64,000 bases of DNA, taken from positions 496,001 to 560,000 of the forward strand of contig NZ_JAMBOV010000002.1 of NCBI RefSeq assembly GCF_023715745.1, in the 5' to 3' direction. Under the pieces are notes generated by a model. The model did not search any database, was not told the DNA's origin, and saw only the letters and a program-made list of their open reading frames with translations. Made by a program: the position numbers and the translations under genes. Of the stretch, positions 37,365-45,625 are shown in pieces (the stretch's first letter is position 1; each line of letters starts with the position of its first letter). This DNA comes from Microbacterium oleivorans. GTDB taxonomy: Bacteria > Actinomycetota > Actinomycetes > Actinomycetales > Microbacteriaceae.

Positions 37365-39023
37365 GTGTCGCAACCCCTTCTGCAGATCCGCGACTTGAAG
37401 GTCGCCTTCTCCACCGGGAAGAAGGAGCGAGAGGTCCTCCACGGCGTCGACCTCGACGTCTTCCCGGGGGAGACCGTCGCGATCGTCGGCGAGTCCGGTT
37501 CGGGCAAGTCGACGACCGCCGCGGCTGTCATCGACCTGCTGCCGGGCACCGGGAAGGTCACCGCCGGGTCGATCATGCTCGACGGGGTCGACCTGACGAC
37601 GGCGAGCCGCCGCGACATGGAGTCGATCCGCGGTCGCGACATCGGCTACGTTCCGCAGGACCCGATGTCGAATCTCAACCCCGTCTGGTCGATCGGCTTC
37701 CAGGTCGAGGAGGCCGTTCGGGCGAACGGTCTGGCGTCCAGCCGCAAGCAGGTGCGACAGCGCGCGATCGAGGTGCTGAAGCAGGCCGGTCTCGCCGATG
37801 CCGAGCGACGTATGCACCAGTTCCCGCACCAGTTCTCTGGCGGGATGCGGCAGCGCGCCCTCATCGGCATCGGTCTCGCCGCCGACCCGAAGCTCCTCAT
37901 CGCTGACGAGCCCACCAGCGCGCTCGACGTGACGGTGCAGCGGGTCATCCTCGACCACCTCGCCTCGCTGACGCGCGAGAAGGGGACTTCCGTCCTCTTC
38001 ATCACGCACGACCTCGGTCTCGCCGCAGAGCGCGCGGACCGGATCGTCGTGATGAATCAGGGCGAGATCGTCGAGGCGGGTCCGAGCCGGGTCATCCTCG
38101 AGAATCCGCAGCACCCCTATACCCAGCGACTGGTCGCCGCGGCTCCGAGCCTCGCTTCGCAGCGCATCCAGGCCGTCGCCGAGCGGCGCGGCGTGGAGCA
38201 CCTCGACGCGGTCGCCGACACCCAGCCGGTCGTGGAGGTGCGCGACCTCGTCAAGGAGTACAAGATCCGTTCCGGCGGGTTCCGCAGCGAGCCCTTCCGT
38301 GCGGTGGACGGTGTGTCGTTCCAGATCCCCCGGGGCAAGACGCTCGCGCTCGTGGGTGAGTCCGGGTCGGGCAAGTCGACCGTGGCGAAGATGGTCCTCC
38401 AGCTCGAGCAGCCCACGAGCGGTGCCGTGATCGTCGACGGCGCCGACACGTCGGGCATGAGCCGCAAGGAGATCTTCGCACTGCGGAGCCGCATGCAGCC
38501 GGTCTTCCAGGACCCCTACGGGTCGCTCGATCCACTGCGCAGCATCGGCGCGCTGATCGCGGAGCCGCTGCGCGTGCACGGTGTGGGCGACGAGAAGTCC
38601 CGGCGTGATCGGGTGTTCGAGCTGCTCGAGCAGGTGTCGCTCCCGCGGGAGGTCGCCTGGCGATACCCGAACGAGCTGTCGGGTGGCCAGCGGCAGCGCA
38701 TCGCGATCGCGCGGGCGCTCGCGCTCAAGCCCTCGATCGTCGTCCTCGACGAGGCGGTCTCCGCGCTCGACGTGCTCGTGCAGGACCAGATCCTGCGCCT
38801 GCTCGCCGAACTGCAGTCCGAGCTCGACCTGACCTACCTCTTCATCACTCACGACCTCGCCGTCGTCCGTGTCGCGGCCGACCTGGTCTGCGTCATGGAG
38901 CAGGGGCGCGTCGTGGAGCAGGGCACGGTGGACGAGATCTTCGCGTCGCCGACGCAGGAGTACACCCAGCGTCTTCTCGACGCCATCCCCGGTGCGGACA
39001 TCCCGCTCGGAGGGCGTGCATGA
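37365..39023 (+). CDS. fused double ATPase of peptide importer 1 (DppD-DppF)
   Basis: A fusion of two OppD/OppF-type ATPases of about 552 residues. Domain 1 has [24 protein letters not shown] and LLIADEPTSALDV; domain 2 has [27 protein letters not shown] and IVVLDEAVSALDV. Both sites look intact. The GTG at 37365 is preferred because AAGGAG lies 6 nt upstream and the protein then starts MSQPLLQIRDLKVAF. The ATG at 37299, overlapping the permease stop, is the alternative. Unlike importer 2, it lacks the Cys-rich oligopeptide C-terminal motif after each half. Next comes the PH-domain gene (ATGA overlap). Confidence 0.93.
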   Translation: MSQPLLQIRDLKVAFSTGKKEREVLHGVDLDVFPGETVAIVGESGSGKSTTAAAVIDLLPGTGKVTAGSIMLDGVDLTTASRRDMESIRGRDIGYVPQDPMSNLNPVWSIGFQVEEAVRANGLASSRKQVRQRAIEVLKQAGLADAERRMHQFPHQFSGGMRQRALIGIGLAADPKLLIADEPTSALDVTVQRVILDHLASLTREKGTSVLFITHDLGLAAERADRIVVMNQGEIVEAGPSRVILENPQHPYTQRLVAAAPSLASQRIQAVAERRGVEHLDAVADTQPVVEVRDLVKEYKIRSGGFRSEPFRAVDGVSFQIPRGKTLALVGESGSGKSTVAKMVLQLEQPTSGAVIVDGADTSGMSRKEIFALRSRMQPVFQDPYGSLDPLRSIGALIAEPLRVHGVGDEKSRRDRVFELLEQVSLPREVAWRYPNELSGGQRQRIAIARALALKPSIVVLDEAVSALDVLVQDQILRLLAELQSELDLTYLFITHDLAVVRVAADLVCVMEQGRVVEQGTVDEIFASPTQEYTQRLLDAIPGADIPLGGRA

Positions 39024-39586
39024 CGACGCCTTCGGGTGGCGGAGGGGGCGGGCAGGATGCCCGCTTCCTCCGCCCTCGAGTGTTCCGCGCGTCCTCGACG
39101 ATGGTCTCCTTCTGGGTCGTCGTGGCGATGCTCGCCTTCTTCATCGGCGACGCGGCGGTCCGGGGCAGCTGGGTGTTCCTGGCGAAGTGGACGGCGCCGA
39201 TGCTCCTCATCGGGTGGGGTGCGTGGCTGCTCTTCTGGCGGTCGCAGGTCCGGGCGGATCGTGACGGTGCGGTGATCGTCAACGCGCTGCGCATCCACGA
39301 GCTGCCCTGGTCCTCGGTCGAGGAGGTCGTCCAGTCCGCGCAGCTGCGTGTCGTGCTCGTCGGAGGGCGCCGCATCGACTGCTGGGGCGGGCCCTTCCCT
39401 GCACGTCGGAGGATGACCCGGACGCCGGAGGCGGCCACGGATGCGGCCCTCATCATGGAGGCGCTGCGGGAGGCGGCCACGCCGTCCGAGCGGGTGGCGA
39501 CATCGCGCTGGGACGTTCCCGCGCTGCTGGTCGGCGCCGTGCTCGTGGTCCTCACGATCGCCTCTGTGACACTTGTGCATCCGTGA
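39020..39586 (+). CDS. PH-domain-containing membrane protein
   Basis: A 188-residue protein that overlaps the importer 1 ATPase stop by 4 nt (ATGA), so it is co-translated with the transporter. It has two helices at about 32-75 (MVSFWVVVAMLAFFIGDAA, then APMLLIGWGAWLLFW), a bacterial PH-like stretch (VNALRIHELPWSSVEEV, VLVGGRRIDCWG) and a C-terminal helix (ALLVGAVLVVLTIASVTLV). This fits the bPH_6-type family. It is not a known part of peptide importers, so its role there is unexplained. Confidence 0.8.
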   Translation: MTTPSGGGGGGQDARFLRPRVFRASSTMVSFWVVVAMLAFFIGDAAVRGSWVFLAKWTAPMLLIGWGAWLLFWRSQVRADRDGAVIVNALRIHELPWSSVEEVVQSAQLRVVLVGGRRIDCWGGPFPARRRMTRTPEAATDAALIMEALREAATPSERVATSRWDVPALLVGAVLVVLTIASVTLVHP

Positions 39587-39675
39587 AGTAAAGATCGTGA
39601 AACGAACTGTTCACCGTTTGGTCGGATCGATGGGCATGTTTGTTAGCGTTGTGCGGACGGGGCAGCGAAGCCCCG
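39586..39675 (+). promoter_or_regulatory. promoter/leader module of peptide importer 2
   Basis: AAGTAAAG (39586-39593) is followed by ATCGTGAAACGA and, 49 nt after the first box, TTAGCGT (-10 TAGCGT, 39644-39649). A leader hairpin follows, CGGGGC/GCCCCG (39658-39675), with GCGAAGCC at its loop. The layout matches the region upstream of importer 1 almost base for base in spacing. The first box overlaps the last base of the PH-domain gene. Confidence 0.6.
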
Positions 39676-39727
39676 ATTGGCAAGGCGTCCTCGACGCCGG
39701 AACGGCCGGAGAGGACACCCGAGACGC

Positions 39728-40711
39728 GTGACGCTGTATCTGATCAGGAGAATCCTGAATTACGCGATCCTCACCCTCGTAGCGACCTCGATGGCCTACG
39801 TGCTCGCGAGCATCGGACTGGTCCCCGAACGCCGGTTCCTTCAGCGGAACCCTCCGGTGCCGCAGTCGACCATCGACGGGATCCTGGACCGTTGGGGGGT
39901 CAATCCCGAGGACCCGCTGCTGCTCCGGCTCTTCCGCTGGCTCGGCAACCTCTTCACGCAGGGATCCCTCGGTCTGACCACCGGTAATCAGCCGGTCGTC
40001 GAGCAGATCTTCACGCGTGCGGGAGTCAGTCTGCAGCTGCTCCTGGTGGGCTCGATCATCGGAGCGATCCTCGGCGTGGTCCTCGGCGTGTGGGGCGCCG
40101 TGCGCCAGTACCGGACGAGCGACCGCATCGTCACTGCAGCGTCCTACCTGCTCTTCGCGACGCCGACGGTCGTCATGGCCATCCTGCTCATGATCCTCGC
40201 CACCTATTTCAACCAGGCGGCGGGATCGCAGATCATCCGGTTCACGGGTCAGTACTCGCCGGGCATCCCGAACGAGTTCTGGCCGCAGCTGGGGGATCGG
40301 CTCTCACACCTCCTGCTGCCCACCCTGGTCCTCATCCTCGGCGCCGCCGCATCGTACAGCCGGTACCAGCGCAGCGCGATGCTCGACGTGCTCGGTGCCG
40401 ACTACATCCGGACCGCGCGGTCGAAGGGCCGCACGCGCGGGTCGGCTCTGGTCCGGCACGGTGTGCGCGTCGCCCTCATCCCGATGTCGACGTTCTTCGC
40501 CTACAGCTTCGGCACCCTCGTCGCGGGGGCGACGATGCTCGAGATCATGTTCGGCTGGCACGGGATGGGCGAGCTGACGATCCAGGCGGTGCAGCAGGAC
40601 GACGTCAACGCGGTGGCCGGCTCGACGATGTTCGTCGCCGTCCTCATCCTCTGCTCGTCGACGCTCTCCGAAATCTTGTACGCCGCCCTCGACCCGCGCG
40701 TGCGGAGGTAA
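39728..40711 (+). CDS. peptide ABC transporter permease, DppB-like (importer 2)
   Basis: A 327-residue permease starting with GTG (MTLYLIRRILNYAILTL). Six helices are predicted, with the coupling loop around DYIRTARSKGRTRGSALVRHG and the late FGWHGMGELTIQAVQQDD segment. The long external loop after helix 1 has EDPLLLRLFRWLGNLFTQG. It is first in importer 2, whose gene order is permease, permease, ATPase, binding protein. Confidence 0.94.
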   Translation: MTLYLIRRILNYAILTLVATSMAYVLASIGLVPERRFLQRNPPVPQSTIDGILDRWGVNPEDPLLLRLFRWLGNLFTQGSLGLTTGNQPVVEQIFTRAGVSLQLLLVGSIIGAILGVVLGVWGAVRQYRTSDRIVTAASYLLFATPTVVMAILLMILATYFNQAAGSQIIRFTGQYSPGIPNEFWPQLGDRLSHLLLPTLVLILGAAASYSRYQRSAMLDVLGADYIRTARSKGRTRGSALVRHGVRVALIPMSTFFAYSFGTLVAGATMLEIMFGWHGMGELTIQAVQQDDVNAVAGSTMFVAVLILCSSTLSEILYAALDPRVRR

Positions 40712-40713
40712 TC

Positions 40714-41640
40714 ATGGTCATCCCTCTCGAACAATCGGCCGAGGTCGCCGAGCTCTCGGTCTCCGCCGACCAGAAGCCTCGCAAGCCGCTCACCCGTTCA
40801 CGCCTGATCTGGCAGCGGCTGCGCTCGTCGAAGCAGTTCTGGATCGGCTCCACGGTGCTCGTGGCGATCATCCTGTGGGCGGTGATCGGGCCGCTCGTCT
40901 GGCCGATCTCGCACACGACGCGCGACTACTTCTCCCTCAACCAGGGGCCGAGCCCGGCGCACCCGTTCGGCACCGACACCCTCGGCTACGACCTGTTCGC
41001 TCAGACGATGGCCGGTCTGCGCATCTCGCTGATCGTCGGATTCGTCGCCGGTCCGCTCGCGACGCTCATCGCCGGTTTCGTCGGCGCCATCGCCGGCTAC
41101 GTCGGCGGCTGGAGCGACAAGGTCATCGCCTGGTTCATCGACCTGCTGCTCGTGCTGCCCGCCTTCTTCATCCTGGTGCTGCTGTTCCCCTTCTTCCGGG
41201 AGTCCGGCTGGATCGTCATGACCTTCTTCCTCGCCCTGTTCGGCTGGATGATCATGGCGCAGGTGATCCGTTCGCAGACACGGTCGCTGCGCGAGCGTGA
41301 GTTCGTGAAGGCCGCGCGGTACATGGGCTTCGGCACGTGGTCCGTCGTCACCCGCCACGTCGTCCCGAACGTCGCCTCGCTGCTCATCATCGACGCGACG
41401 CTGGGTGTGGGCGCGATGATCCTTGCCGAGACGAGTCTCAGCTTCTTCGGGTTCGGTGTGCAGGCGCCCGAGGTGTCCCTCGGCACGCTGATCGCCGCCG
41501 GCAACACGGCGGCCGCGACCCGCCCCTGGCTGTTCGTCTTCCCCGCCGGCACGCTCGTCGTTCTGCTGTTGAGCCTGAGTCTCGTCGGCGACGCTCTGCG
41601 CGACGCCATCGATCCCACGTCTGGAGCCAACCGTGGTTGA
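40714..41640 (+). CDS. peptide ABC transporter permease, DppC-like (importer 2)
   Basis: A 308-residue permease. The ATG at 40714 has a GGAGG ribosome site that overlaps the end of the upstream gene, whose TAA is 2 nt before it. It has a cytoplasmic N-terminus of about 45 residues, helix 1 QFWIGSTVLVAIILWAVIGP, HPFGTDTLGYDLFAQTMAG, and the coupling loop REREFVKAARYMGFGTWSV. Its end overlaps the ATPase gene by 8 nt. Confidence 0.94.
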   Translation: MVIPLEQSAEVAELSVSADQKPRKPLTRSRLIWQRLRSSKQFWIGSTVLVAIILWAVIGPLVWPISHTTRDYFSLNQGPSPAHPFGTDTLGYDLFAQTMAGLRISLIVGFVAGPLATLIAGFVGAIAGYVGGWSDKVIAWFIDLLLVLPAFFILVLLFPFFRESGWIVMTFFLALFGWMIMAQVIRSQTRSLREREFVKAARYMGFGTWSVVTRHVVPNVASLLIIDATLGVGAMILAETSLSFFGFGVQAPEVSLGTLIAAGNTAAATRPWLFVFPAGTLVVLLLSLSLVGDALRDAIDPTSGANRG

Positions 41641-43747
41641 CGAATTGCTGCGTTCGGTCGAGGACTCCGCTCGCGACAAGCGACGCCCGATCCTCGAGGT
41701 CCGGAATCTGTCGGTGACCTTCCCCCAGCGCGACGGGTCGCCCGTGCGCGCCGTGCGCGATGTGAGCTACACGATCCACGAGGGCGAGTTCCTCGGCATC
41801 GTGGGGGAGTCCGGGTCCGGAAAGTCGGTGTCCTCCCTGGCCGTCATGGGTCTCCTGCCCGACACGGCGCAGGTCGAGGGCGAGATCCTGTTCCAGGGAC
41901 AGAACCTCCTCACCCTCGACGACCGGCGACTCTCCGGCATCCGCGGCCGTGAACTGGCGATCATCTTCCAGGATCCGCTGTCCGCGCTGACCCCCGTCTA
42001 CACCGTGGGCGACCAGATCGCCGAGGCGCTGCGCCTGCACGACTCCGCCCTCAGCAAGCAGGCGGCCGCGGCGCGCGCCGTCGAACTGCTGAAGGTCGTC
42101 GGCATCCCCGATGCCCCACGTCGAGCCAAGGCGTTCCCGCACGAGTTCTCCGGCGGCATGCGTCAGCGGGCGATGATCGCCATCGCGATCGCCAACAACC
42201 CGCGCCTGATCATCGCGGACGAGCCGACGACCGCCCTCGACGTCACGATCCAGGCGCAGATCCTGGAAGTCCTCGAGGAGGCGAAGCGCATCACGGGCGC
42301 AGCCGTGTCGCTCATCACCCACGACCTCGGTGTCGTGGCCGGTCATGCCGACAACGTCGGCGTGATGTACGCCGGCAAGATGGTCGAGTACGGCAGCGTC
42401 GAAACCATCTTCCGCGAGCCGGTCATGCCGTACACGGTCGGTCTGCTCCGGTCCGTGCCGAACATCCGCACCGCGGGGACCGAGCGACTCGTTCCGCTCG
42501 AGGGGCGTCCGCCGTCCCTCGCATCGCTTCCGAAGGGCTGTCCCTTCGCGGCGCGTTGCCCCGCCGCGATCGCGGTGTGCCATGAGGTCGAGCCCGAACT
42601 CGTCCCCGCCGGGCGTGCGGTCGGTCAGTTGGCCGCCTGCCACCGCTCCGATGAGCTGGCGGAGGGGACGCTGCGGCGCTCCGAGATCTTCCCCCGTCCC
42701 GAGCCCTTGCCGGCCGAGGTCGTGGCGGAGACCACAGAGGCGCCCATCGTCGAGGTACGCGACCTGAAGCGGCACTTCCCGCTCTACCGCGGCGGCGTGT
42801 TCCGTCGCCGGGTGGGCGACGTCAAGGCCGTCGACGGCGTCTCCTTCGACCTGCGGGAGGGTCGCGTACTCGCCCTGGTCGGGGAGTCCGGATGCGGCAA
42901 GACGACCACCATCCTCGAGATGATGGAGCTCACCGCCCCGCAGGGCGGTCGGATCACCTTCGACGGGAAGGACGTCGCGTCGCTGACCCGCAAGGGTCGA
43001 CGCGACCTGCGACGCGACATCCAGATCGTCTTCCAGGATCCCGCCGCCGCCGTGGACCCGCGCCTTCCGATCGGCGAGGTCATCGCGGAGCCGCTCCTCG
43101 TGCACGACGTCCCCAAGGCTCAGCGCGACGAACGGGTCGTGGAGCTCCTCGAACTCGTGGGACTCGACCCCGCCATGGCCGACCGCTATCCGCACGAGTT
43201 CTCGGGCGGTCAGCGGCAGCGGATCGGCATCGCGCGAGCACTCGCGACGAACCCGAAGGTGCTCGTCCTCGATGAGCCCGTCTCGGCCCTCGACGTGTCG
43301 ATCCAGGCAGGTGTCATCAACCTGCTGCAGGACCTGCGCGACCGCCTGGGGCTGTCGATGGTCTTCGTCGCACACGACCTGGCGGTGGTCCGTCAGCTGG
43401 CCGACGACGTGTCGGTCATGTACCTGGGTCGGATCGTCGAGTCCGGCCCGATCGCCGAGGTCTTCAGCAACCCCCGGCATCCGTACACCCAGGCGCTCAT
43501 GTCGGCGGCTCCCATCCCGGACCCGCACATCGAGCGCACCCGGGAGCGCGTGCTGCTGGACGGCGACCTGCCGAGCCCGGCCGTCGAGATCCAGGGATGC
43601 CGCTTCCGCACCCGGTGCCCGCTGTTCCGACTCCTCCCCGAAGAGGACCAGCGGCTCTGCCTGGGGGAGTACCCCGAGCTGGCGCGGCACGGCCGCGTCG
43701 AGGTCTCCTGCCACCACGTCGACAAGAACGTCCTCGTCGTCACCTGA
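41633..43747 (+). CDS. fused double ATPase of peptide importer 2 (OppD-OppF)
   Basis: A 704-residue fusion of two ATPases. Domain 1 has [24 protein letters not shown] and [13 protein letters not shown], and then the oligopeptide C-terminal Cys motif [14 protein letters not shown]. Domain 2 has [25 protein letters not shown] and [12 protein letters not shown], with another Cys pair in [10 protein letters not shown]. These Cys motifs bind an iron-sulfur cluster in some DppD proteins and are absent from importer 1. It starts with GTG, overlapping the permease by 8 nt. Confidence 0.95.
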   Translation: MVDELLRSVEDSARDKRRPILEVRNLSVTFPQRDGSPVRAVRDVSYTIHEGEFLGIVGESGSGKSVSSLAVMGLLPDTAQVEGEILFQGQNLLTLDDRRLSGIRGRELAIIFQDPLSALTPVYTVGDQIAEALRLHDSALSKQAAAARAVELLKVVGIPDAPRRAKAFPHEFSGGMRQRAMIAIAIANNPRLIIADEPTTALDVTIQAQILEVLEEAKRITGAAVSLITHDLGVVAGHADNVGVMYAGKMVEYGSVETIFREPVMPYTVGLLRSVPNIRTAGTERLVPLEGRPPSLASLPKGCPFAARCPAAIAVCHEVEPELVPAGRAVGQLAACHRSDELAEGTLRRSEIFPRPEPLPAEVVAETTEAPIVEVRDLKRHFPLYRGGVFRRRVGDVKAVDGVSFDLREGRVLALVGESGCGKTTTILEMMELTAPQGGRITFDGKDVASLTRKGRRDLRRDIQIVFQDPAAAVDPRLPIGEVIAEPLLVHDVPKAQRDERVVELLELVGLDPAMADRYPHEFSGGQRQRIGIARALATNPKVLVLDEPVSALDVSIQAGVINLLQDLRDRLGLSMVFVAHDLAVVRQLADDVSVMYLGRIVESGPIAEVFSNPRHPYTQALMSAAPIPDPHIERTRERVLLDGDLPSPAVEIQGCRFRTRCPLFRLLPEEDQRLCLGEYPELARHGRVEVSCHHVDKNVLVVT

Positions 43748-43790
43748 CCCCTGAACTCCGTCCTTTCCGGCGGACCCAAGAAGAAAGTAG

Positions 43791-45485
43791 ATGCACATGA
43801 TCCGTAAGACAGCACTTGCGGGTCTTGCTGTGCTCAGCGCGGGAGCTCTCATGCTCACCGCCTGTGCTGGCGGGACCACGTCGTCGCCGTCGCCGTCCTC
43901 CTCGGCGTCGCCCGAATCGCTCCCCCTGGTCGGTTACGAGGAGGTGTCCTACGGCGACCTCACCGACGGCGGCAACCTCAACCTGTCCGTCACCAGCAGC
44001 CCGACCGATGAGGGCAGCTGGAACCCGAATCACGCCCTGGCGGCCAACGTCGACGTGCAGAAGCTCCTCGAGCCGACGCTCTCCTCGATGTGGGTCATCG
44101 CCGAGGACGGCAGCTGGACGGCGAACCCCGACTACGCGACCTCGATCGAACTCACGAGCGAGGAACCGCAGGTCGTCACCGTCAAGCTGAACGAGAGCGC
44201 CGTCTGGCCCGACGGCAGCCCGATCACGGCCGAGGACTACGCCGCGACCTACGCGGCTGCCGGCGGCGCGGAGGAGGGCTACGAGGTCGTCCCGTCGTCG
44301 GTCTTCGACGCGATCGACTCCGTCGACGTCGTGAGCGACTTCGAGTACACGGTCTCCTTCACGGGTGCGTACGCCGACTGGCCGAGCCTGTTCAGCACCC
44401 CGGTCCTCCCCGCTGACATCGCGAACGACAAGGAGGCCTTCAACAGCGGCTTCGCCTCCGAGGCCGTTCCCTCCGCGGGTCCCTACGTCGTCGACGAGAT
44501 CGACAACAGCGCGAAGATCTTCAAGCTGGTTCCGAACCCGAACTGGTGGGGCGCCAACGCTCCGAAGCTCGACAGCATCACCTTCAAGGTGATCGCGCAG
44601 GAGACGCTCCCGCAGGCGTACGCCAACGACGAGATCGACTCGATCGAGATCCAGACTCCCGACGCCCTCGAGACCGCCAGCGGCAAGGAAGGCGCCGTCG
44701 TCGGTCGCTCGGGTGGCGTCACCTGGTCGCACCTGACCTTCAACGCGACCGCCGCGCCGTTCGACGACGTCAACGTCCGCAAGGCCGTCGGCATGGCGAT
44801 CGACCGCGAGCTGATCGCCCGCGTCGCCAACGAGCCGCTGGGCGCCCCGGCTACCACGCTCGGCGACTGGATCTTCATGCCCGGTCAGGCCGGCTACAGC
44901 GACGTCTTCGGTGAGGTCATCGGCAGCGACACCGACGCGGCGGAGAGCCTGCTCGAGGAGGCCGGCTGGACCAAGGGCGACGACGGCTGGACGAAGGACG
45001 GCGAGACCCTCACCTTCGCGATCACCGTCCCCGCAGGCACGCAGTCGAACATCAACCGCGCGCTCGGTGTCCAGGACTCCCTGGCTCGCATCGGTGTCGA
45101 GGTCACGCTCAACGAGGTCCCGAGCGAGAACTACTTCACCAACATCGACGCCGGTGACTTCCAGGCGGTGACGTTCGGTTGGCAGGGCACCCTGTTCCCG
45201 ATCTCGTCCGCTGAGACGATCTACACCCCCGCCGACTCCCCGCAGAACTACTCGGGCGTCACGGACGACCGTCTCGCCGGCCTCTGGGAGCAGGCGAACG
45301 CCGAGCTCGACGAGGACGCGCGTCTGGGCATCGCCAAGGAGATCAACGAAGTGATCGCCGACTTCCTGCCGAGCGTTCCGATCTACCCCTACCCGGAGGT
45401 CGTCGCGACCGACGAGGGCCTCGCGAACTACGGCACCGCCACGTTCAAGAACACGGACTGGACCCTGGTCGGCTACACCGAGTGA
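43791..45485 (+). CDS. peptide ABC transporter substrate-binding lipoprotein (importer 2)
   Basis: A 564-residue SBP_bac_5 lipoprotein; an in-frame ATG two codons on (43797) is equally possible. The signal peptide ends in the lipobox LMLTAC, followed by a Ser/Pro/Ala-rich linker. The family regions are NESAVWPDGSPITAEDYAATY in two parts, SAGPYVVDEI, NPNWWG, and the late FGWQGTLFPISSAET stretch. It is last in importer 2, the reverse of importer 1, and is followed by a strong hairpin terminator. Confidence 0.94.
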   Translation: MHMIRKTALAGLAVLSAGALMLTACAGGTTSSPSPSSSASPESLPLVGYEEVSYGDLTDGGNLNLSVTSSPTDEGSWNPNHALAANVDVQKLLEPTLSSMWVIAEDGSWTANPDYATSIELTSEEPQVVTVKLNESAVWPDGSPITAEDYAATYAAAGGAEEGYEVVPSSVFDAIDSVDVVSDFEYTVSFTGAYADWPSLFSTPVLPADIANDKEAFNSGFASEAVPSAGPYVVDEIDNSAKIFKLVPNPNWWGANAPKLDSITFKVIAQETLPQAYANDEIDSIEIQTPDALETASGKEGAVVGRSGGVTWSHLTFNATAAPFDDVNVRKAVGMAIDRELIARVANEPLGAPATTLGDWIFMPGQAGYSDVFGEVIGSDTDAAESLLEEAGWTKGDDGWTKDGETLTFAITVPAGTQSNINRALGVQDSLARIGVEVTLNEVPSENYFTNIDAGDFQAVTFGWQGTLFPISSAETIYTPADSPQNYSGVTDDRLAGLWEQANAELDEDARLGIAKEINEVIADFLPSVPIYPYPEVVATDEGLANYGTATFKNTDWTLVGYTE

Positions 45486-45517
45486 TCCGAGCATCGCTCA
45501 CCTGCATCACCTGAACA

Positions 45518-45555
45518 CCGGCGGGGCGGGGACCGAAAGGTCCTCGCCCCGTCGG
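45518..45555 (+). terminator. hairpin terminator after importer 2
   Basis: A 17-bp GC-rich stem (45518-45534 with 45539-45555, two imperfect pairs) closed by a GAAA tetraloop. It separates the importer from the typA promoter, whose -10 lies 18 nt further on. Confidence 0.8.
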
Positions 45556-45572
45556 CGTGTCACGGGCTGCGG

Positions 45573-45578
45573 TAAAGT
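45573..45578 (+). promoter_or_regulatory. candidate -10 box of typA (TAAAGT)
   Basis: TAAAGT lies 48 nt before the typA ATG. The predicted leader of about 40 nt contains the AAGGA ribosome site at 45612-45616, so this gene is leadered, unlike many others here. Confidence 0.45.
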
Positions 45579-45625
45579 GGACTGCCGGCATCCCGGCAAC
45601 ACCCTCTCTGCAAGGAACTCCCTTC

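Noticed and set aside
33427..45570. Recent tandem duplication of one peptide transporter operon
   Set aside because: The two systems differ in gene order, in the Cys motifs of the ATPases and strongly in the binding proteins, so they are old paralogues at best; only the promoter regions look alike.
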